DNA of 64,000 bases. Source: Polytrichum commune. Lineage: Eukaryota; Streptophyta; Polytrichopsida; Polytrichales; Polytrichaceae. Below, piece after piece: positions 8,528 through 17,420 of this stretch. The notes below the pieces were generated by a model, which saw only the letters and a list, made by a program, of their open reading frames with translations, was not told where the DNA came from and did no database searches. The position numbers and the translations under genes were made by a program. Each line of letters opens with the position of its first letter. The stretch's first letter is position 1. The stretch covers positions 59,349,554 to 59,413,553 of the forward strand of contig OX485803.1 of the NCBI GenBank assembly GCA_950295325.1, in the 5' to 3' direction.

Positions 8528-9984
8528 ATGCTGGGCCTGGTCGTCAACAACTTCGTTGACGCCGTCGACGAAGAGGACTTCCAGATGCACAGGGCGAAGG
8601 CGTCCATGATGGACCTGGAGGACATGTCCCTCGCAAGGACGGACATCAACATGCCCGTCGACGAGTGCATGCCCGCCATGGAGACGGACGACGACGAGCC
8701 CGCGCCCTCCTACAACGTCGAGGCGATCCTCCGATCATTGGACGTCACGCCTCTGCGAATTTTGGGGCCGTCGGGAAACCCATCCGACGTGCAGGGGACT
8801 CCGGGTGGATACACGGGGTCGTCCGCGGGGACAACCCAAGATGTCCTCCCCGCGCGAACGTCTGGGGCGGAGGCATTCGGCACTCCCGGGGGATGCTCGA
8901 CATCGGTGTCACCTAGGCCAGTCGTGGTTCCTAAGATGGAGAACCTCGACCTTCTGGACCAACGCTCCCGCCCGTCGTTGGACCACTTCCGCAACACTAG
9001 GCGGAAGATGAAGAAGACCCCCTACGTGGAGCTGCCTCCGGGGGCAATAATCGAGGTCTCCGACGAGGACGAGGGAGATATGGAGATAATGGTCGAGCTA
9101 GGGGTCGACTTCGACAAGAACAAGTGGGTCAAGGAGGAGGCCCTCTCCGTCGCCGAGCTTAACGCCAAGCTCGAGCAGAAGATGAAGGAGGACATGGCGA
9201 AGGCTGTTGAGGAGAATGCGAAGAAGATGAGAGCAATTCAGGAGGAGCTAAGGCAATCCAACGAGAAAACGGACGCCATCCTCACCATGCTCAACAAGAT
9301 GCAGAGTTTCTTGGCGCCCCCCCCCCCCCGCCGGCTTACCCCTTCCCTGGAGGATACCCATCGCAATACCCCCAGCCAGGCCAGTACCCCCCGCAGGGCC
9401 ATTTCCCAGGAGGACCATCACACCAATCCGCGCCCCACCCTACGCCTGTTGGGACTCCTCCGCCCCCAGAAGTTCCCTCGACCACCTCCCACGATGCTGT
9501 CGCAGCGGTCATCCAGGAGGACGAAGATTTACGAACGCGCGTTCGTGAATCTTCAGGTCCTGCAGTCCTCACCCCTCCCCCTCCAAGGGTAGGACTGCAC
9601 TCAGACACCGACACAACATCTTTCACCATCGTCCCCAGGGTAGTAGACAAATAGGGCGATGACTCTGCGCGACACACTGACATGGTCATTGTGGAGGACA
9701 CGCAGGGGAGCCCCAATGACGCAGCAGGAGAGCAGGGGATGGACATGGAAGAGACACCTGCCGCGTGGATGGAGGATGTCCAGATGGACGCGCTCGACCT
9801 GGGCGCCGAGGATGACAACGTGCTGCGCATCCAGCCGACACATGCCTCTCAGTCGGAGCGTGAGGCCGACTCCATGGAAACGGAGGCGGCTGCGGCTGTG
9901 GAGGTTACGAACGCGCGTTCGTTAATCGTTGAGGAGGGACCTGCTGCTCGGTCCAACGCCGCTTCCCTTCCCCCCGATGACGAG
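8528..9984 (+). CDS. Exon 3: end of methyltransferase-like fold, coiled coil, low-complexity tail
   Basis: Starts in phase with exon 2 (YAAM|MLGLVV). An acidic region (VDEEDF, METDDDEPAP) is followed by a heptad-like coiled coil at about 9150-9303 (ELNAKLEQKMKEDMAKAVEE, then IQEELRQ), also conserved in copy 2 (25900-25640). Then a run of 13 C at 9317-9329 breaks the frame. One base more restores a Gly/Tyr/Pro/Gln-rich tail (AYPFPGGYPSQYPQ) that stays in frame to the donor GACGAG|GTAAAT at 9985, apart from TAG at 9652-9654. The palindrome occurs twice inside this exon, at 9531-9546 and 9907-9922, in frame, coding LRTRVRES and VTNARSL. The tail is probably disordered. The role of the coiled coil is presumably oligomerisation (inference). 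Confidence 0.5.
9531..9922 (+). repeat. Two palindromes inside exon 3
   Basis: Exact copies at 9531-9546 and 9907-9922, both with centre CG, lie within coding sequence of the low-complexity tail. Copy 2 has a decayed counterpart of the first one at 25409-25424. Insertion into a disordered protein region resembles the behaviour of the Rickettsia palindromic elements, though the sequences are unrelated. Confidence 0.8.
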
Positions 9985-10558
9985 GTAAATCTCCTCTGAG
10001 AATACCATTTTTTGCGAACGCGCGTTCGTAACCTCACTAACATCGCGGTGTTTTTCTCTTCATCGACACCCCCTTGCCCACGCGAGCCCTCTTCAGCGAC
10101 CCCCCTTATGGGCGACCAATTTTGTAGGACACGGCATCATTTTGCCTTAGGAAAATGTGATAGACTATCACGTGAGAAATGTAAATACTCAACGGATTAA
10201 TATATGGGCCCATGTTATCTGCATCGCATTGCTTCAAATTCTATGCCCTCGACCCCTTCTCGTATATTGTGGATGTTGATGCGATTATGTTCATTCTTGT
10301 GTATCCACCTCATTCACGAACGCTCGTTCGTGAAAGGGTGCGACCCCGTGTCCACCTCCTTCACGAACGACCGCTCGTAAATGCACCGCCCCCGCAGCCT
10401 TCATTCACGAGCGGTCGTTCGCAAGTGTGCCCTTGTGCACATTTTCCTTGCACTCTCCTCACTTCCTTGTCTTTTCCCATAATGCATCGTCTTCATTTTC
10501 TACGCAAAAATTTCATTTTTGGATCATAGCATTAAACTAGTCGCGTTGTTCATCACAG
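9985..10558 (+). repeat. Intron 3 with four palindromes
   Basis: 574-bp intron, donor GTAAAT at 9985 and acceptor CATCACAG at 10558, phase 0 both sides. Palindromes at 10014-10029 (first base changed), 10316-10331 (exact), 10363-10378 and 10407-10422 (one and two changes). No frame of its own is supported. Confidence 0.75.
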
Positions 10559-11326
10559 GACCCCCCGGAGATAGGTCGCAACCCCTTGACCAGTGGACCT
10601 CACACTTGGAACAAGCCTTTCATAGTTTTTGACCTCAACGGGGTCTTGTGTCACACCCAACACATCCCCAGGGTCCCCACGCGTCCCTTCCGTCACCCCG
10701 ACGAAAGGGACTATGACGGCGAGCTCGACACCCTCATAAACCGCAAGGCTGTCCGCGCCCGTCCCGGCTTGCGGGACTTCCTTCGCGAGGTGGTCGAGTT
10801 CGCACACGTCGTTGTGTGGAGCTCCATGGTCATGGAGAACACGGAGCCCATCGTGGATTTCTTGTTCCGTGATCTCCCGAGCCTTTGCCTCGTCCTCGGC
10901 CAAGAGGACTGCGACGAGCTGCTCGACGAGAAAGGCCGACCGGTGCCCAAGTTTGGCGGTCGAGGCGGAGGACAACAGTTCCTCAAGGTCCTCCGCTCCA
11001 GACTCTGGCGAGGCGTCCCCCGGCTGCAGGGGACACCCCACGGGTGGTGGCCGACTCCTGAGAATACCCTCCTCATCGACGACAACCCCACCAAGAGCGT
11101 CTTGAACCCCCCGGGCAACGTCATCTTCCCGGACACATGGACCGGCGATAGGCAAGACACATTTTTGGTCGATAGGCTAGCCCCCTACCTTATAAGGCTC
11201 GTGCTCCACGCCGGTAGCATCCCATTTTTTGTTAGGTCCAACCCCTTCGGCAATGCGGCACTAAGCCCCCGCGGTAATGTATATAAGAGCATCATGAGGC
11301 TCGCCAAATTCAATAAATTGATTTGA
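10559..11326 (+). CDS. Exon 4: NIF/FCP1-like HAD phosphatase domain with DxN
   Basis: 255 codons, open throughout. The HAD motif I region reads KPFIVFDLNGVLCH (Asp codon 10631, Asn codon 10637). The catalytic pair is usually DxD in the NLI-interacting-factor/FCP1 family, and here the second Asp, the acid/base, is Asn. Further family marks are RPGLRDFLREV, a motif II-like VVVWSSM (Ser/Thr after hydrophobics), a Trp-containing insert, and the motif III/IV segment NTLLIDDNPTKS. The FDLNGVLC variant is, as I recall, common in plant NIF-like proteins. The Asn makes dephosphorylation doubtful and suggests a phosphoprotein-binding role. The last codons (KFNKLI, stop) are matched in copy 3 (KYNKLI, stop), so this is a true C-terminus. 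The fusion to exons 1-3 is inferred from splice sites only. Confidence 0.65.
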   Translation, partial: DPPEIGRNPLTSGPHTWNKPFIVFDLNGVLCHTQHIPRVPTRPFRHPDERDYDGELDTLINRKAVRARPGLRDFLREVVEFAHVVVWSSMVMENTEPIVDFLFRDLPSLCLVLGQEDCDELLDEKGRPVPKFGGRGGGQQFLKVLRSRLWRGVPRLQGTPHGWWPTPENTLLIDDNPTKSVLNPPGNVIFPDTWTGDRQDTFLVDRLAPYLIRLVLHAGSIPFFVRSNPFGNAALSPRGNVYKSIMRLAKFNKLI

Positions 11327-11406
11327 AATTCCTCCATGTCTTTGCTTCTTATCATGTGGTTCACATATCTAATGCTTGCTCTGTTTTTGGATGTCTCTTT
11401 TTGTTT

Positions 11407-11436
11407 TGTTGTTGTTGTTGTTGTTGTTGTTGTTGG
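11407..11436. repeat. (GTT)n microsatellite
   Basis: About ten GTT triplets in the non-coding gap between the phosphatase stop and the C-terminal module. It reads as part of a T-rich tract before a plausible acceptor (GGCCTCCTTAG). Confidence 0.9.
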
Positions 11437-11445
11437 CCTCCTTAG

Positions 11446-12430
11446 TCTGCCCCCATATGTGACGCCCCGGTACTCGACGGCCCTTCCCGTCCCATCTCGC
11501 CCCCTGGCTCCCCTTCCCGCGACGTCACGGACTTCCAAATGCCATCCCTCTACCAGTTCTCGGCGGTGGACGCGGCCTCGGCAGTGGATTACTCCCGCGA
11601 CGTCGGCATCGACGATGGCGTCGTCAACAGCCCGCCCCCGCACTTGTCGCCCGCGCCTACGCCCCGTCGCCCTCCCCCCTCTCCAAGGAGAAACGGACGC
11701 TCGTTCATTTGGGGCACCTCTCGCCCTCTAAGGACGACGCCGTCGCTCGTCGCGGGCCGAGCCGGCGTCTCCGCATGGACTTTGCCCCCGCCGACTCCGT
11801 TCCTCCCCCCGCAACGTCCTCCGCGATCGTGGGCCCTCCAGGCCTCGACTCCCCCCCCCCCCCCCCCCCCCCGCCATCCAACAGTGCAATAGTTCCATCG
11901 GCTCCGGATGCTCCCGTCGACGCCCCCCTAGTTCCCACCGTTCTCCGCATGGACGTCCCCAAAGCCAAGGTGCCCTCCTCACCCCTAAACCCCTTTCCCG
12001 CTTTTGCTTTCCTTGTCTTCCGTGTGCATGCCGTTCTCTTTACGAGCGCCCATCCCAAACCGCCCTCATTATTTTCCCCACTCCATTCCCATTCTTATCT
12101 TCCTATGACGTTGTTTCGCAGGTGGCGACCCGCTCGCTTGGTGCCCGGCCCTCCTCCACGTCCTCCTTGGATAGGCACGCCCTCAAGGCCGCATCTTCCG
12201 AGTCCGATCGTTGTCTGGCCCTCCGGAGAAGCGCAAGACGTTCCCTTTCGCAAACGCCCTCGCATTCTACCTATAATACCACCTCGTACAATTCAGGAGC
12301 GCATCCTGAAACATGCAAGAACGACACATATTCCTGTCCAGGCAACACACAAGGATACAGTCGTGGGCCTGAGATTTTTAGAGCCATGGAGGCCGCCAAA
12401 AAAAAGGACTTAGCCGCCAAAAAAAAATAG
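11446..12430 (+). pseudogene. Pro-rich C-terminal module or small downstream gene, copy 1
   Basis: GC-rich coding-like sequence in two blocks. Block one (11446-11969) starts with a segment matched in copy 3 (AVDYSRDVG..DDGVVNSPPP against IIDYSK..DAGVVDSPHP) and changes frame around 11680. It holds a 22-C run (11851-11872) coding polyproline. A donor AAG|GTGCCC at 11970 and acceptor TTTCGCAG at 12121 match the intron of copy 3 (58958-59078). Block two (12122-12430) codes RPSSTSSLDRHAL, TSYNSG and a Lys-rich end (GPEIFRAMEAAKKKD..AAKKK, stop). I do not recognise a domain. It is tightly linked to the phosphatase end in two copies, so it belongs to the same repeat unit. Whether it is a separate gene or an alternative 3' exon set cannot be told. 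Confidence 0.45.
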
Positions 12431-13784
12431 TGGGTCGGACTAGTGTGACTAGAAGCGTACCAGTGGGACGGACTCCCTAAATGGGCTTAGGTGTAGAACA
12501 TATTTAAGTGCTTATTTTCTATGCTATTCCAAGTTACTCAAGACATTGATGGTATTTCCATTATAATTGTATTTCAATCCCAATTAATTCATTCAACTTC
12601 CATTCATTCTTCGCATCTTCCCTTCCATTCATAACGAGTTGTCATTTCATACGCAACTATTTTCATGTATGCCTCACATTTTTGTTCACTTCCATGCCTT
12701 TATGTATAATAGTAGTAGCATACCATTATACATATGGGATTTTTAGTCGTCATTACTGGTCCAATTTTGAAATGTGCATCCTTATATAGTCTCATAATCA
12801 ACAAAAAGTCTCCAATTACCGAATATAGTGTTATATAAGTCCTAGGAAATCGTCCTATGTCAGTAACGTAACAATGTAAATCTACCATACTAGTAGATTT
12901 GCATATATTATGGTGACACAGTTGAAGTTTCCAGTGACATAAGTCAATTGTCCATGACGCATATGCTTGTAGTGCAACATATGCGTAACCCATATAACAT
13001 TATTCAACATCATTTCATTGTTATTTGGGCCTAACAAATAAAGTTGTTCGATCATCTAATTAAAAGCCTTCAATACAAATGTTCTGACACTTTCACTCTG
13101 GATATGGGGATTCACTCATGACAATGTACTACATACAACTCACCACCCCAACCCCATTCATTTGTCATTGTAAATGATCCACTTGACAATATTGGACGGA
13201 ACTTGCATACATCTAACATCATATTACATGCCTACTTCTCAACTTTTGCATCATCTCTATTGTGTATGCAACCCCATGATGATGCATCCCATGGTTAGTG
13301 TTTCCTTCATTTGTCCCATAAGCCAAACTTATTCAATTGTCTTCCTTGTGAGCATGTACAAGGTTAATCACTTACAAATTAAAAATGTTGAAACCCAAAC
13401 CCACACTTAGTTCAAAGGCATCACATTATGTAATAATGGCGGCCGCCAAGTGAGACTCATTGGTTTTGTAATACCAATATCTCTGGACATCCAAAGGCCA
13501 CACACAAGTTAGTCCAACTCCCTCAATAAACCTAAGTGCAGATCGCATGATGTACGCCTTGCTATACAAAACACCCTAGTTCCCTTGCCCAATGGGGTCT
13601 CTAGTCGGGAGTCACCCTAACTTGTGATCTTAAGAGCCTCAAACTCCCCGCAAGCTACCATTCCCACTTACTAGCCTTGGGAGCCTCTCAATTCGGAACA
13701 TGCCCTTACTAGAGGAGGAAATCTAAGACATGATTGATAACATGTGAGCTATAACATGTGAGCAATGACATTAGATAGAGTACA
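12431..13784. other. Non-coding 3' flank
   Basis: No supported gene. Around 12770-12840 the sequence resembles the 3' flank of copy 3 (59640-59700; shared blocks CAAAAAGTC and GAATATAGTGTT), so the duplicated unit seems to extend beyond the last stop. From about 13420 onward it is near the end of the Copia fragment, but no LTR could be delimited. Confidence 0.4.
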
Positions 13785-14985
13785 TTATCCATCTATAAGG
13801 GTCATAATCTTCCACCACTCTCCGGGTGGGCACTGCTCCCTCTTAGGATATTTTCCATCTTTGCCAAATCCCTCAACGCGGCCACCATTTTCCACAGGTT
13901 TTTTGATCACTTCTTCATTTGCAACCAAATGATTTCCCAATTGCTCATCACGCTCCTCATTATCATCACACGAAGATGATTTGGAAGATTTGTCCACAAC
14001 AACCTCCATAAGCCTTCATTTCTCCCACTTAGACACATTTTCAAAGTGTTTTTAACTCTCATGCTATCCTCTATGAATATCATGTCTTTATTTTTATTTT
14101 ATTTTTTATTTTCAAAAAAATAGCCTATAGGCCTTAGTCCCTTCACAATAATCCAACAATAAACATTTTGTGTCCTCTGCATCAAAATTATCATTTTTTT
14201 CATCCAACACCATTGCGTAGGCGACGCATCTGAACACACGTATGCAATGCAAGGCCTCCTTTCGCTCCACGCTTCCTCAAGCGTTATGGAAACCGACGTC
14301 TTTGTTGGACATCGGTTTCGTGTGTAAACTGCATTAGCCACCGCTTCCGTCCAAAAGGATTTTTTGAGGTTTTAAGCATTAAGCATGCTCCTTGCCATCT
14401 CCACGATGTTACGATTCGCACGCTCCGCCACTCCGTTTGTTGAGGCATATATGAAGTGGATATTTGCTTCTCGATGCCATAATCCTCCCAAAAACGGTTG
14501 AATGCCTTGGAAACGAAGTCCTTGCAATTATACGACCAAAATGCCTTGATTTTGTGCTCTGATTACGTCTCTATGAATGCCTTGAACTCCTTAAACCTCT
14601 CAAAACATTCTCCTTTGAATTTTAACGCATACAATCACACATTCTTTGAGAAATTATCAATGAAGGTCACGAAATACCGTGCACTGCCTATAGATGTGGT
14701 CCTCATAGGGCCACACATGTCGGAAGGCACGATTTCCAAAGGCTTGGTTGTTCGCCTCTCCCCTTGTTTGGAAACGCAACCCTATGTTGTTTGCCTTCGA
14801 TGCACGTTTCGTAAAACAACGAGGATGTGGGGTAAGAAATTTTACCAAGGTTCATGTCAGTCACCATGTTTTGAAATGTATGGACACCTTTCACGTTCAA
14901 ATGGCCAAGACAACAGTGCCAAACTTGAGCACACCATCTCCGGTTGGAGATTGCATCAAATTGGTTGCATTTGTCGCGACCTTTG
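13785..14985 (-). mobile_element. Copia-type retrotransposon fragment: integrase and linker
   Basis: Leftward debris of a Ty1/copia polyprotein. 14985-14700 holds the GAG-pre-integrase part (CCLGHLNVKG, matching WHRCLGHLNVKG of the plus-strand copy at 57430). 14341-14099 holds the integrase end (NAVYTRNRCPTK). 14009-13785 holds the acidic linker that precedes reverse transcriptase, ending in KYPKREQCPPGEWW. Frames are broken repeatedly and no reverse transcriptase or RNase H follows. This is a truncated relic of the same family as 56194-58340. Confidence 0.75.
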
Positions 14986-15940
14986 CTAGCACCTTTAACT
15001 ATGTTGACCATTTCTCAATTCTAGCAAGGGTCACGAGCGCTAACCCTTTGTATTCCACCATGCGAATGGTTAGCTCCCCATACCGCGGACCTCTTAGCCC
15101 ATAGGTGGAGGACCAGCCCTCCTACTTTGAATTCAAGATTCTCCCCTTAATTGGTATCCAATGATTAGATGTGGATTTCCATCCATGGAAATTCGATCTT
15201 AAGTTGATAAGTGCGTTGCTAGAACAACACTATAACAACCCGAACCATACTATGCAACTATGCCCTCATGTTGGGCCAACACCCGTAGAGGTCATACCGT
15301 TCGGCCTCGGGTGGGTTTGGCTAGCTATGCCACCTCACCCATATAAGCTTCTAGAACTTTGGGCAGGGCCCCTACCCCACTGTCAAGTAATATTTTGTCT
15401 CTCTACAAGGGTTGGCGTCCAGTAGACATTTTTTCTTAGCCGCCAAGGCTAGAAGCCCCTAGCAGCTTTAGACCTCCATAACTTTGTCGTATGGTCTTTG
15501 CTTCTAACAAGCGTTCATTCCACGTAGATGCCAATGGACCCCTCACTTGCTTCATTTAAGCAAGTATTGAGAAAGTTATGGTTGTTCAAACCTTGGCAGT
15601 CCCGGGAGCCACTCCCATGTCAATGTCCCAAGACAACGTCCCACTTAAATTGTCATATCTCCTAGCTCACATATCCGATTGAGGTGTTATTGAGTATTCT
15701 AGAATTCCGACGCCATGAGCTACTTTTAACTTATGGCCTTATCTTTGTGACTCTTAGTTTCCGTAGGTGGGAACACCCGGGGCCCTCACCCACACTATGA
15801 GCACGTGGGCCCTCTCACCAACGGCGCCACAAGTGTCCTCCCGGATATCATACCAGGGTCTCCCTTATGTCCATGGTATTTCAGGCACTCCTCATGGAAA
15901 GGTGCATGATAATATCCGCTTTGTGCTCTTTTATTGAGAA
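14985..15940. mobile_element. Insertion inside the Copia fragment, possible solo LTR
   Basis: Aligning the two Copia copies by eye, protease and integrase are less than 0.2 kb apart in the plus-strand copy but about 1 kb apart here. The extra 0.9 kb is non-coding, moderately GC-rich and has phrases typical of plant LTRs (CTCCATAACTTTGTCGTATGG, TGTCATATCTCCTAGC). Exact ends and a target-site duplication were not resolved, so solo LTR is only the leading guess. Confidence 0.35.
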
Positions 15941-17093
15941 AAAAAATCCTTATAAGTTGCTTTGACATGGCGCAATCGCAATGGCTTCACCGTTGCAAGA
16001 TTTTACAATGCATTTATTTAGGTTGAATTAGATCTTCAAATTGTTCGATACAAGATTGCTCATAGATAGCAAATTGACATGCAACTTGGACATATTTAAC
16101 ACATCTTTAATATGAATATTGTTGATATAATCTTTCACGATTGTTTCCATTCCATTGGCTTTGACAACACTATCATTTTTCAAATGTACATTTTGTTGAG
16201 CGATTACCTTATACATATCAAATGTGGTCTTATGCAAAGTCATGTGTTTGAATGCTCCCAAATCCATGATCCACTTGCACGCAATTTTAGAATGTGCTAC
16301 ATTATGTATTACAAATGCGTAGTTGACACCGTCCCCCATATTTTTCATATTATCTCGTTCTTTGTTCTTTATTTTGTAGCAAAAATGTGTAACTTGGTCC
16401 GGTTTATTGCAATGGAAACACAATTTTACATCTTGGTGCGGAAATGAGTTTCCGCCTTTTCTTTGTTACAACGCCATGGCGGTATCCTCATCTTGAAGCT
16501 ACTGTTCTTTGCGCTTTGATATATCATATATCAAACGCGGCGACATGTACTCCATCCTAAGTTTTTTCCATCGGTATTGTTTCTAAGGCGGTAATCAAGT
16601 ATTCATATGACGTCGGCAAACTCTCAAGCAAGGTTATGACAATGTTTTAGTCTCTCACATGTACGTCCAAACAAGTAAGTAGATCTGCAAACGTCTTTAC
16701 CTTGTTGATGTGGTCCAACAAGTCGTCATCTTCTTGCATCTTGCACGTAAAAAACTTGTGGTGAATGAAGAAGATGTTGGATAAACTATTCGTCTTGTGA
16801 ATGTTGCAATGGGTCTTTAACGCTTCCGCGGGTCCTTTGCAACTCTTGATGTGCACAAGTAGATTGTTTGTCAAGTTGAGGCCGATGATGAACATTGCCT
16901 TCTTAATGAGTCTTTGATACTTCTTTAGCACTTTGGGATCTGCATTGGAAGGTGGAGCTTCTTCGGATCCGTCCGCAATGTCCCAAAGATCCATGAATGC
17001 CAACAACATTTTGATTTTGAACTTCCAAAGGTTGAAATTTATTCCATTGAAATTGTCGATGATTCTAGCAGCCTTGCTTTCAAATGATGTCAT
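15941..17093 (-). mobile_element. Copia-type fragment: gag and protease
   Basis: 17093-16647 encodes a UBN2/gag-type domain beginning MTSFESKAARIIDNFNG with WKFKIKMLLA..DLWDI. 16423-16028 carries a CCHC zinc knuckle (CFHCNKPDQVTHFC, with the spacing C-x2-C-x4-H-x3-H/C altered) and the protease region, where the DSGAS active site has become MDLGAFKH. A large part between gag and the zinc knuckle is out of frame. It is the leftward counterpart of 56194-57250 and defective. Confidence 0.78.
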
Positions 17094-17420
17094 TGTAGGC
17101 TGAGATATATTCTCAAAACACTCAAATTAGCATTTCTTGGCCTATAATCAATCCAAACCAAACAAAAAAATAAATTCCGGCATTCAAAATATGTATTTGC
17201 ACCTCAATGTAGTGGAAACATACCTATATGTTTTCAAATGGGTCTTTTGGTCTCGAAAATGTTAGATCTTCTACACCTCAAGTTAGATCTTCTACTTCTT
17301 AAGAGAGGTCTTAAGACACTCAAATGACTCAAACAAGATCTTCTTCACTTTAGATGTCTTATACTTTCAAATATCTCAATTTAGATCTTCTACACCTCAA
17401 GAGTGTCTGCACTGGCGGTA
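17094..17420 (-). repeat. Copia upstream region with short tandem repeats
   Basis: On the minus strand, repeated blocks GAGGTGTAGAAGATCTAA and ATTTGAGAGTGTAAGGCATTT-like phrases lead up to the gag ATG. The same blocks precede gag of the plus-strand copy (55760-56150), so they belong to the element's 5' untranslated region or LTR. Confidence 0.6.

Larger units (their letters stand above)
5644..11326 (+). pseudogene. Composite gene, copy 1: ParB/DGQHR-like, DNA methyltransferase-like, coiled coil and NIF-phosphatase-like
   Basis: Four coding blocks can be linked: 5644-6939, about 7062-8386, 8528-9984 and 10559-11326. Introns 2 and 3 have GT-AG ends and keep phase 0. Intron 1 has an excellent donor (AAG|GTGAGT at 6940), but its nearest acceptor (AG at 7060-7061) does not keep frame, so that boundary is unsettled. 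The chain is broken by TAG at 6424-6426, 6760-6762 and 9652-9654 and by a one-base shift in a run of 13 C (9317-9329). Copy 2 has TGG at the first two TAG positions. All three introns and exon 3 contain the palindrome. The coding blocks are clearly more GC-rich than the flanks. Treating the four blocks as one protein is inference: exon 4 could be read separately. The end at TGA 11324-11326 is conserved in copy 3. The gene is either newly dead or dependent on readthrough. Confidence 0.6.

Noticed and set aside
1906-10422. Palindromes as bacterial-type terminators or parS sites
   Set aside because: The host is a plant and the core has no resemblance to TGTTTCACGTGAAACA; only the general idea of a ParB-type binding site is retained as a hypothesis.
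10553-11155. Minus-strand frame of 200 codons
   Set aside because: Antisense to the phosphatase exon, whose HAD motifs are clear on the plus strand.
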